Positions 6,683 through 12,678 of a DNA stretch of 18,704 nucleotides are shown here, piece by piece. A program made the translations under genes and the position numbers. Within the stretch, counting starts at the first letter, position 1, and each line of letters opens with the position of its first letter. Source of the stretch: Candidatus Woesearchaeota archaeon (GTDB lineage Archaea > Nanobdellota > Nanobdellia > Woesearchaeales > JAHWHD01); NCBI GenBank assembly GCA_019323515.1, contig JAHWHG010000013.1:1-18704 (forward strand), read 5' to 3'. The notes beneath the pieces are model-generated. The model was not told where the DNA came from, made no database searches, and was given only the letters and a program-made list of their open reading frames with translations.

Positions 6683-6982
6683 TTATCCTCCTGAACCTCT
6701 ACCCTTTCTGCTAAGTGGCCTTGCCTCAATCTCAGTCTCTCTTAACATTAGTATGTCGCCAACCCTCACAGGACCTTTTGCATTCCTTCTTATTACCTTG
6801 TTCTGGTCCCTTCCTTCAAGGATCTTACATCTTACCTGTGTTGCCTCTCCTCTCATTCCAGTCCTTCCTATGATCTCTTCAACCCTTGCAGGAACTGCTG
6901 GCGAGAATCCAACTCCGCCTTTTGTCTGCTCCTCTGGAGCATTAGCTCCCCGCTTTGTTCGCATTTTTTTTACTGCTGGCAT
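6683..6982 (-). CDS. rps28e: 30S ribosomal protein S28e (eS28) with terminal extensions
   Basis: The S28e core begins near residue 33 with ARVEEIIGRTGMRGEATQV and continues through CKILEGRDQNKVIRRN to GPVRVGDILMLRETEIEARPL. It is an OB-fold protein near the mRNA exit of the small subunit. Archaeal S28e is normally about 70 residues. This one has 99, with some 28 extra at the N terminus (basic, then a Gly/Pro-rich stretch) and a short Arg/Gly tail. Starting at ATG 6964 would remove only six residues, so the extension is not simply a wrong start. The gene begins six bases after the L7Ae stop. Confidence 0.95.
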   Translation of the reverse strand: MPAVKKMRTKRGANAPEEQTKGGVGFSPAVPARVEEIIGRTGMRGEATQVRCKILEGRDQNKVIRRNAKGPVRVGDILMLRETEIEARPLSRKGRGSGG

Positions 6983-6988
6983 CTTTTA

Positions 6989-7327
6989 TCACTTCTTCAG
7001 TTCTTCGTCTATCTGTTTTATAAGGTCTTTTGCATCCCCTTCCTTAACAACAGCAACTGCTGTGGTAGAAACAGAGATTCCTGCAGACGCACCAAGCTGC
7101 TCTCTTGACGGTACTTCTACACAAGGCACACCCTTTTCCTTGCAAAGTGCAGGCAGATGCATAACGATCTCAGGCGGTGTCACATCCTTAGCAACAGCCA
7201 CTAATTTAGCTGTACCTTTCTCAATAGACTTAGTAACTTCATTACTACCTTTCTTAATCTTACCAGACTGTTTAGCCTGTTCTATTGCTGAATATACCTT
7301 ATCCAGTAATTCCTTTGAAACTTCCAT
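6989..7327 (-). CDS. rpl7ae: 50S ribosomal protein L7Ae (eL8), kink-turn binding protein
   Basis: A 112-residue L7Ae. The signature GSNEVTKSIEKGTAKLVAVA holds the residues that contact kink-turn RNA, followed by DVTPPEIVMHLPALC and VPSREQLGASAG. Besides its ribosomal place, the family serves in box C/D and H/ACA guide RNPs and in archaeal RNase P. GGAGG nine bases before the ATG is the ribosome-binding site. It is the first gene of the block and follows a structured 5' region. Some archaeal L7Ae proteins are reported to bind a kink-turn in their own mRNA, so autoregulation is possible, but I could not identify a clear kink-turn here. Confidence 0.97.
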   Translation of the reverse strand: MEVSKELLDKVYSAIEQAKQSGKIKKGSNEVTKSIEKGTAKLVAVAKDVTPPEIVMHLPALCKEKGVPCVEVPSREQLGASAGISVSTTAVAVVKEGDAKDLIKQIDEELKK

Positions 7328-7367
7328 TTTATAGTTCCTCCATATGTTTTACAACAATAAAGGTAAC

Positions 7368-7466
7368 AAAAAAAGAAAACTGTTACCTCCCTCAAATCCC
7401 TGGTAGTGCCACCTTAACAAGGTGATAGCCCAAACACTTCCAAAGATTATCATCAATCATTGGTTA
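7368..7466 (-). ncRNA. Candidate structured small RNA or leader of the L7Ae block
   Basis: Between a TATA box (7486-7496) and a T run (7368-7379, four T, C, seven T) lies a strongly folding segment. Read on the minus strand, an outer stem of 14 positions (7435-7448 with 7395-7408) pairs throughout, with G-U pairs and one A-A mismatch. Inside it a perfect 6-bp hairpin CACCTT-GTT-AAGGTG (7410-7424) is set off by a 10-base bulge on the 5' side (7425-7434) and one base on the 3' side. A 7-bp inverted repeat AGGTAAC/GTTACCT (7361-7367, 7382-7388) encloses the T run. This could be an independent RNA of about 90-100 bases or an attenuating leader of the L7Ae mRNA. No known RNA family was recognised. 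Confidence 0.45.
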
Positions 7467-7485
7467 ATCTAAAAAACAAAGAAGT

Positions 7486-7496
7486 TATATTTAAAT
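7486..7496 (-). promoter_or_regulatory. TATA box upstream of the structured RNA and L7Ae
   Basis: Minus-strand ATTTAAATATA predicts a transcription start near 7465. That gives either a short RNA ending at the T run or a leader of about 140 bases before the L7Ae start codon. Confidence 0.5.
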
Positions 7497-7583
7497 CTTA
7501 CGGATTTTATTGTGTCTTCACTCCATAGAAGTCAAGAAATCAATATTTTTCATATAACAAAATAGCAAAAAAATAAGAAAAAT

Positions 7584-7820
7584 TTAACGTATCCTGTCTC
7601 TCTTACTCTTTAATTTTCTCTTCAGAATAACCCTTGGAGCATGCCTTGGCCTGAACTTAAGGAATTTCTCAATCTTTACTTCGTCCTCTCTTTTTTGCTT
7701 CATCTGCTCAGGGTCAAGATCCGGCATCTTTATGTCAAGAGTTCCAGGTTTTTCCTTCTTGAACTTAGCATATTTTAGTTTCTTGGCACTGACTTTTTTT
7801 TCTTTTTTCTTTTTACCCAT
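7584..7820 (-). CDS. Small, very basic protein of unknown function
   Basis: I do not recognise this 78-residue protein. It opens with a Lys-rich stretch (MGKKKKEKKVSAKKLKYAKF), has a short acidic middle (MPDLDPEQM) and ends with a second basic block (ILKRKLKSKRDRIR). No membrane segment, Cys pair or known motif is seen; the composition suggests RNA, DNA or ribosome binding. The start ATG 7820 lies about 30 bases after a TTTAAATT word near 7848-7856. It precedes the L7Ae block on the same strand but is separated from it by a promoter and over 250 bases. Confidence 0.6.
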   Translation of the reverse strand: MGKKKKEKKVSAKKLKYAKFKKEKPGTLDIKMPDLDPEQMKQKREDEVKIEKFLKFRPRHAPRVILKRKLKSKRDRIR

Positions 7821-7876
7821 ATTATATCAACTCATTAAAATTATAGAATTTAAAGAGAAATACTTATTTATAAAGT

Positions 7877-8230
7877 TTATGACTCTAGACCCTTATCGGC
7901 GAGCATCTTATGGTAATCCTTCATCTTTACCCTAGTAACTAGACTTGGGATTGAACCATTCTTGTACGAACATCTCCTGCTGATGTTATACTTTGAACCA
8001 TCCCTTAAACAAAAAGTAGTGACAGATTCGCCATGTTGGTATATTGATATCACTTTATAATCACTGTCCCTTGGCTCATAAGCAAATAACATCTTCTTGT
8101 TTCTAGGCGGACTTATATCAAACTCATTCTTCCCATAATCAGTATAGTAGAATATAGAACTGCCGCCGTTTTCAAATTCAAATGTAACCCCTGCCTTTGC
8201 AAGTTTTTCTAATCCTGATAAATCAGCCAT
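7877..8230 (-). CDS. Unrecognised 117-residue protein
   Basis: A predicted soluble cytoplasmic protein with many aromatic residues and likely mostly beta-strands in its middle (VTFEFENGGSSIFYYTDYG, then ISIYQHGESVTTFCLRDG). It ends in a helical stretch (MKDYHKMLADKGLES). No signal peptide or catalytic motif is seen and I cannot assign a family. TTAATAAA at 8253-8260 lies 26 bases before the ATG, indicating a leaderless transcript of its own. It is on the same strand as the neighbouring cis-prenyltransferase-like gene but probably separately promoted. Confidence 0.6.
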   Translation of the reverse strand: MADLSGLEKLAKAGVTFEFENGGSSIFYYTDYGKNEFDISPPRNKKMLFAYEPRDSDYKVISIYQHGESVTTFCLRDGSKYNISRRCSYKNGSIPSLVTRVKMKDYHKMLADKGLES

Positions 8231-8262
8231 AATTCCTAGAAATCTACTAAACTTTATTAATT

Positions 8263-8976
8263 TTACTCCCCAAAACTCCTAACATCACTTTTGAATTTAT
8301 CACTATTATAATCAGGCCACAATGTGCCAGTAAACTTAATCTCAGAACGATGTGAGTCCCATAACAAGAACCCAAACAACTGCTTCTTGTAACCTGTCTT
8401 TATTATTAGGTCCGGAGGCATGAAATAGCTAGTATACAAATTATCCTTTACCAACGACTTATCAATCAGCTCAGGGTCAAGCTTCTCAGCTTGTATCTTC
8501 CTTGCTATCATCTTGACAGCATCCACAATCTCTTCCTTGCCATTATAATTTATGCAGAAGTTCAGGAAAAACCTATCATAATCCTTTGTCTCAGCAATAA
8601 GATCCTTGATAGGGTCTATTATATCACTCTCAAGGTCGTACCATTTTCCTATTATTGAGACCTTTATCTGGTTCTGGCTGATTAAAGAATCCTTTCCAAG
8701 CGCTTTCAGGAACTCTGTTAATGCACCAATAAGCTCAGCTGAATTCCTCATATAACTTGGTACTATATATACACTTAATATCCTAAGGTTCAGCTCAACC
8801 TGTGCCTTTATCATTTCACGTAGTAAAGAAAAAGCTTTGACATAAGCATCCACGTTCATTTTATTATTCTTTGAGGCCCATGCCTCGATACCATTCATGG
8901 TGACCCCGACATGTAAAGGAATCTTTTTGCCTTCCTCTTTTCTCTTTCTTATCAAATCTTTGAACATCTCAAACAT
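8263..8976 (-). CDS. cis-prenyltransferase (undecaprenyl diphosphate synthase) homologue, catalytic residues replaced
   Basis: The 237-residue chain follows the UppS fold: HVGVTMNGIEAWA (22-34) aligns with the active-site HxxxxMDGNGRWA, FFLNFCINYNGKEEIVDA with the LNxxxNYGGR region, and PPDLIIKTGYKKQLFGFLLW with PDLxIRTGGExRxSxFLLW. Active members make the polyprenyl lipid carrier for glycan assembly. Here the catalytic Asp is Asn28, the following Asn, Gly and Arg are Ile, Glu and Ala, and the diphosphate-binding Arg pair of the RTGG loop is Lys and Gln. Only the late Glu (RSEIKFT) remains. It is therefore probably a non-catalytic subunit, like eukaryotic NgBR/Nus1, or a repurposed enzyme. 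TTTATAAA at 9000-9007 gives a leaderless start at ATG 8976. Confidence 0.75.
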   Translation of the reverse strand: MFEMFKDLIRKRKEEGKKIPLHVGVTMNGIEAWASKNNKMNVDAYVKAFSLLREMIKAQVELNLRILSVYIVPSYMRNSAELIGALTEFLKALGKDSLISQNQIKVSIIGKWYDLESDIIDPIKDLIAETKDYDRFFLNFCINYNGKEEIVDAVKMIARKIQAEKLDPELIDKSLVKDNLYTSYFMPPDLIIKTGYKKQLFGFLLWDSHRSEIKFTGTLWPDYNSDKFKSDVRSFGE

Positions 8977-8999
8977 AACATTTAGTTATTGAAGCAAAA

Positions 9000-9007
9000 T
9001 TTATAAA
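9000..9007. promoter_or_regulatory. Palindromic TATA box between two divergent genes
   Basis: The perfect palindrome TTTATAAA lies about 26 bases from ATG 8976 on the minus strand and a similar distance from TTG 9034 on the plus strand. One site may therefore serve both divergent genes. Confidence 0.5.
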
Positions 9008-9033
9008 CTTTGTTTATTTTTATACTGAATAAA

Positions 9034-9876
9034 TTGATAGATTTCATAATATATTTCATAGTGGGCATAGCATTATTCATAGCAAGCTATACAGACCTTA
9101 AGACAAGAGAGGTGCCAGATTGGCTTAACTATGGCTTGATTTTTTCAGGTATTGGTCTCAGAGCTGTTTTTTCAATCTCAAGCCTTGATTCAGGCTATCT
9201 AATTAATGGTTTAGCAGGTCTTGCCCTAATGTTTGTGGTTGCATATGCAATGTACTATACTGGCCAATGGGGAGGCGGTGACAGCAAACTCCTTATAGGA
9301 CTTGGCGCTTTTATTGGTTTTAGGCTTGAATCTATGCCGACCCTTGCTCTCTTCCTTATCAATCTTGTGATAGTAGGAGCTTTCTATGGTTTAGCTTGGA
9401 GCTTTGTACTCGCATCAAAAAACAGGAAGGCATTTATTCGTAACGCAAATATCCTTATCCAGAAACAAGGAGTTGTTAGGGCAAAAAAACTGTTCTATGC
9501 CTTAGTATTAATACTTCTTATATTACTGTTTTTAACAAAGACCATCCAGCTTCCTGTCCTGTTCCTGTTGATTTTTGCTATTCTATCATTTTATACATAT
9601 ATCTTCTCAAAAAGTGTAGAGCAAAGCTGCATGATAAAGAAGTATCCTGTATCAAAGTTGACAGAAGGTGACTGGATAGCTGAAGACATATTCTCTAAAG
9701 GGAAAATGATCTGCGGACCCCGCGACCTAGGCATAACAAAGAAACAGATTGCAAGTTTAAAGCGGCTTAACATAAGTTCAGTAAAGGTGAAGGAAGGAAT
9801 CGCATTTGTCCCTAGCTTTCTTATTGCGTATCTTATTACACTTGGACTAGGTAATTGGCTTGTTATATTTATCTAA
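9034..9876 (+). CDS. Prepilin/preflagellin-type aspartyl peptidase (A24 family)
   Basis: A polytopic membrane aspartyl protease that removes class III signal peptides from archaeal pilin and archaellin precursors. The first catalytic Asp is in SYTDLKTREVPDW (Asp21 from TTG 9034) and the second is in the GxGD-type motif GGGDSKLL (Asp83). Hydrophobic helices occupy most of the first 190 residues. A soluble segment near 200-250 contains GPRDLGITKKQI, and a last helix lies at the C terminus. The frame is open from TTG 9010, but that codon lies directly after the TATA box and probably upstream of transcription, so TTG 9034 is preferred; GTG 9061 is another option. A likely substrate is the pilin-like protein at 13922-14653. 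The 3' end overlaps the convergent isochorismatase-family gene by 8 bases. Confidence 0.88.
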   Translation: MIDFIIYFIVGIALFIASYTDLKTREVPDWLNYGLIFSGIGLRAVFSISSLDSGYLINGLAGLALMFVVAYAMYYTGQWGGGDSKLLIGLGAFIGFRLESMPTLALFLINLVIVGAFYGLAWSFVLASKNRKAFIRNANILIQKQGVVRAKKLFYALVLILLILLFLTKTIQLPVLFLLIFAILSFYTYIFSKSVEQSCMIKKYPVSKLTEGDWIAEDIFSKGKMICGPRDLGITKKQIASLKRLNISSVKVKEGIAFVPSFLIAYLITLGLGNWLVIFI

Positions 9877-10402
9877 GCAATCTTAGAAGTTGTCTTGTTT
9901 TAATCAATTTCCCACAAAAGTATTGGAACTCTCTCATCCCTCTTTGCCATCTTGCTTTGCCAGCAGAAGTAGAATTTGCATCTTCAACCAAAAAAACATC
10001 ATACCCCCTATAAAATGCATCAACACCTGTGAATAATATACAACACCCTGTGTTAATTCCAGAAATGTATAATTCCTTAACCTTATTCTTTTTAAGATAG
10101 GAATCTAAAGACGTTCCATAGAATGCAGAATAATTAGTCTTTTTGATTACTTTATCATAAGGTTTTCCTTTTAACTCAGTGATTATTTCAGCACCCTCTG
10201 TTCCTGCAATTCCTTCATTTGGCCAAAGCTTTGTCATAGAAGTATTTTTGGGATCAGTAATCCACACTTTAACAAGTACAACTTTATACTTTTTAGAATT
10301 AAATTTATCAATTAATCTAGAAATATTCTTGATTACTTCATTCTGCTTATATAAATTCTTAACACCCTCTTTTTGCATGTCAATAACTAATAATACCTTC
10401 AT
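9869..10402 (-). CDS. Isochorismatase/nicotinamidase-family hydrolase
   Basis: A 177-residue cysteine hydrolase with the full catalytic triad of the family: Asp8 (LLVIDMQ), Lys88 (IKKTNYSAF) and Cys121 (GINTGCCILFT, where the second Cys aligns with the nucleophile). Members hydrolyse nicotinamide, isochorismate or related amides. The substrate cannot be read from the sequence; a nicotinamidase role in NAD recycling is a reasonable guess because many archaeal members have it. The metal-binding residues typical of nicotinamidases are not obvious. It stands alone with a TATA-like word near 10425-10435 and overlaps the convergent peptidase gene at its 3' end. Confidence 0.85.
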   Translation of the reverse strand: MKVLLVIDMQKEGVKNLYKQNEVIKNISRLIDKFNSKKYKVVLVKVWITDPKNTSMTKLWPNEGIAGTEGAEIITELKGKPYDKVIKKTNYSAFYGTSLDSYLKKNKVKELYISGINTGCCILFTGVDAFYRGYDVFLVEDANSTSAGKARWQRGMREFQYFCGKLIKTRQLLRLLR

Positions 10403-10450
10403 CTTAATTAGAAATATATTTTAGGATATATTAACTTTCCGGTGAATTCC

Positions 10451-10957
10451 CTAAGGAATCCTCTCAAGCTGCTTGATCAGATAATTATCCTTGCCGCCTT
10501 CAATCTTCTCAACTTCATCAGCAGTTTCTTCTTCTTTCTCAACAGGCTCTTTACCGCTCAACCCATCTTTCAGAAACAACTCAGTTTCTTCCAGGTCATC
10601 TGGTTTAGCCTGCTCAGCCTTCCACCTAAAGTCAAGACCATCTCCCTCCTTCCTCGGAATTACATGTATTGCAAAATGCGGAACCTCTTGTGAAGCCTCA
10701 ACACCATTATTTACCACGATATTAGTACCGTTTGCTCCTAACACCTCAAACACAAGGGAACCTAACTTGTTAGCTACTGTAAACAAATGCTCAAGCTCAT
10801 TCTCAGGAACATCTTCAAGAATAGTATAATGTTTCTTAGGTATTACAATGATATGCCCAGGTACTGCTGGCTTTGGATTTAAAACAGCGACAGCTATTTC
10901 ATCTGCATACAAAACATTTGCAGTGTTCATGTATTCGCAGTAAAGACAGTCACTCAT
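10451..10957 (-). CDS. HIT-family protein lacking the central His (copy 1)
   Basis: The HIT fold is clear: zinc-type CLYC at 4-7, AVAVLNPKPAVPGHIIVIPKKHY near 22-44 and VPHFAIHVIPR at 92-102. The family motif His-x-His-x-His reads His94-x-Ala96-x-His98, so the central His that forms the nucleotidyl intermediate is absent. Ordinary HIT hydrolase or transferase chemistry is therefore unlikely, though nucleotide binding may remain. Residues after about 110 form a charged tail rich in Glu and Lys. Its ATG overlaps the stop of the upstream HIT gene by four bases (ATGA), so the two are translationally coupled and their products may act as a heterodimer. Confidence 0.85.
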   Translation of the reverse strand: MSDCLYCEYMNTANVLYADEIAVAVLNPKPAVPGHIIVIPKKHYTILEDVPENELEHLFTVANKLGSLVFEVLGANGTNIVVNNGVEASQEVPHFAIHVIPRKEGDGLDFRWKAEQAKPDDLEETELFLKDGLSGKEPVEKEEETADEVEKIEGGKDNYLIKQLERIP

Positions 10958-11670
10958 CCTAACAACCTCGCAATCTCGTCAAGGTCAACATCCTCAGCCT
11001 CGTCAATCTTATCATCAACATCATTGTCATCAATATCATCAGCTTCTTCCTCTGTTTCTTCTTTCTCTTTCTTCGGCTTCTTTTTAGCTTTCTTTTTCTC
11101 TACCTTAACCTCATCCTTGTAAGATTCTTCTTTTACTTCAGCCTTTTCAGTTTCACTCTCTGCTTTAGGCTTATACCCAATCCTGGCACTTAGCTTCTGC
11201 CTGATCGCATCAAGATCTTCTTTAGAAATCTTATTCTCTGGAATTTTTAGACTGTTAATTGGATAACCCTCATACCTTGGGATTATGTTTATCAAGAAAT
11301 GCTGAAACCTGAAATCAGGTATCTGGCCAGCTGCAGGACCATTTGCAACAAAAAGAGTCGTACCTTTAGCCTTAAATGACCTTAACATAATCTTACTAAT
11401 CCTTTTAGCAAGCTTGAACATATGATTCAGCACATCCTGCGGCACCATCGGCATTATATTATAGTGCTCTTTTGGAAGAATTATCACATGACCTTTAGAC
11501 GCAGGTTTAATCTCTAAAAGCACAGCACATTTATCATCTTCATATACCTTTTTTGCAGGTATCTTCCCAGAAATAAGCTGACAGTATATACAATTCTCTT
11601 TCTGGAACTTTGCAAACTCCTCAGGAGTCATGTTCTTCAGCTTTTCTCTTAAATCCTCTTCTCCAGCCAT
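10954..11670 (-). CDS. HIT-family protein with degenerate motif and charged tail (copy 2)
   Basis: A second HIT protein of 238 residues. After a short helical N terminus it has CIYC at 27-30, LLEIKPASKGHVIILPKEHY near 51-70 and FQHFLINIIPR at 122-132. The active motif is more eroded than in its neighbour: His124-x-Leu126-x-Asn128, with two of three His lost. Residues from about 165 on are a Lys/Glu-rich then Asp/Glu-rich low-complexity tail ending VDLDEIARLLG, which may bind a partner. TTTATAAA at 11693-11700 lies 26 bases upstream of ATG 11670, giving a leaderless transcript that also carries copy 1. Confidence 0.85.
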   Translation of the reverse strand: MAGEEDLREKLKNMTPEEFAKFQKENCIYCQLISGKIPAKKVYEDDKCAVLLEIKPASKGHVIILPKEHYNIMPMVPQDVLNHMFKLAKRISKIMLRSFKAKGTTLFVANGPAAGQIPDFRFQHFLINIIPRYEGYPINSLKIPENKISKEDLDAIRQKLSARIGYKPKAESETEKAEVKEESYKDEVKVEKKKAKKKPKKEKEETEEEADDIDDNDVDDKIDEAEDVDLDEIARLLG

Positions 11671-11760
11671 ACAATAACCTGTATGAAATTAGTTTATAAA
11701 GATTATGGAAATAATCAGATTTTAATTTAATCTATTTATATATTAAACCCAGCACAGTTC

Positions 11761-11809
11761 ATAGGTAAACCTTAGAATTACCTTTATATACTATCCTAAA
11801 GTTACCTAT
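11761..11809 (+). promoter_or_regulatory. TATA box flanked by repeated ACCT elements (possible operator)
   Basis: TTTATATA at 11783-11790 lies 26 bases before ATG 11814. The flanks carry ATAGGTAA (11761-11768), its exact inverted copy TTACCTAT (11802-11809), and a third TTACCT at 11778-11783. The direct repeats CCTTAGAATTACCT and CCTAAAGTTACCT start 25 bases apart on either side of the TATA box. The arrangement suggests a repressor site overlapping the promoter of the metallopeptidase-like gene. Confidence 0.5.
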
Positions 11810-11813
11810 CTGG

Positions 11814-12671
11814 ATGAAGAAAAGCATCTTAGTAGGAGCTGCACTAGGAATCTTAGGTTTTGGATACTTTAACTCAGAGATTACTAATAAAGAAAAGAAT
11901 GAGATTCATTATTCAGAGCAGCACATTCAATCATTAAAGTCAAATTCCAGATTAAGGCAAATCTTTTCATATCCTTACAGACAATTTTTAAGGGATTATC
12001 AGGCATTCAGGAAGGAAATGCCTGAAGTGTTCAGGGAGGATACAATCTACTGCACATCAAGAAATGATTTAACAGGGCTTGAATCAGAGGTTCTCGGCAC
12101 AATCAACAGGATAAACACACTTGACAATCTTAAACTTAACAATTTTGATTTCTCAAAAAATGCAAATGTCCCAGACCTTGAATTACTTGCATCCACGCTT
12201 GACAATCTGCTCTCTCCTCTGCATCAGGAAAAGAGGATAATACAGCTTGCACCAAAAAGTTTCTTGTCAGGAAAATACGGTCCTGATACAGAAGGTCATC
12301 ACTCTCCTTACTTCGACAAAACCAAAAAGCGTATAATCCACAAGTTTGAGATAATGCATACCGATATACTGCAAGGTTCTATAATACTTGCACATGAGAT
12401 TGGTCATTCATACTGTGTGCAGAGTCCTTTAATGGACGAGGTTGCAGCAAAAACAATTGAACAGTACTTTATCCATACACTGCTTGCAAAACATCCAGAG
12501 CTCTCCCCAAGGATAAAACCGCTTAACTATTATCATGGCAAGGACTTTTCAGGACAATGGAAACAAGCACACGATATTATTGCAAGATTAAGGCAGAAAG
12601 GATACTCTTATCCTGAGATATTCTCAATTGCTGTAAACCATACAGAAGAAGAACTAAAACACATTTTTTAA
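11814..12671 (+). CDS. Membrane-anchored HExxH metallopeptidase-like protein
   Basis: A 285-residue protein with an N-terminal hydrophobic segment (about 3-20) that acts as a signal anchor, placing the rest outside the membrane. The zinc-peptidase motif AHEIGHS holds His194, Glu195 and His198. Glu209 in MDEVAAKTIEQYF is a suitable third ligand, giving an HExxH-x10-E gluzincin-like pattern. The remaining sequence is mostly helical and matches no family I recognise. It could process surface proteins encoded nearby. The start is supported by a TATA box 26 bases upstream. It stands alone on its strand and ends seven bases from the convergent secreted-protein gene. Confidence 0.7.
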   Translation: MKKSILVGAALGILGFGYFNSEITNKEKNEIHYSEQHIQSLKSNSRLRQIFSYPYRQFLRDYQAFRKEMPEVFREDTIYCTSRNDLTGLESEVLGTINRINTLDNLKLNNFDFSKNANVPDLELLASTLDNLLSPLHQEKRIIQLAPKSFLSGKYGPDTEGHHSPYFDKTKKRIIHKFEIMHTDILQGSIILAHEIGHSYCVQSPLMDEVAAKTIEQYFIHTLLAKHPELSPRIKPLNYYHGKDFSGQWKQAHDIIARLRQKGYSYPEIFSIAVNHTEEELKHIF

Positions 12672-12678
12672 TTTCTGA

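Noticed and set aside
7395..7448. A tRNA-Asn(GTT) on the minus strand, from the hairpin CACC-TTGTTAA-GGTG.
   Set aside because: No D arm, T arm or acceptor stem can be built around it. The outer bases pair with each other instead.
7440..7466. A box C/D guide RNA, from TGATGA on the minus strand near 7451.
   Set aside because: No CTGA D box at a suitable distance and no C'/D' pair were found.
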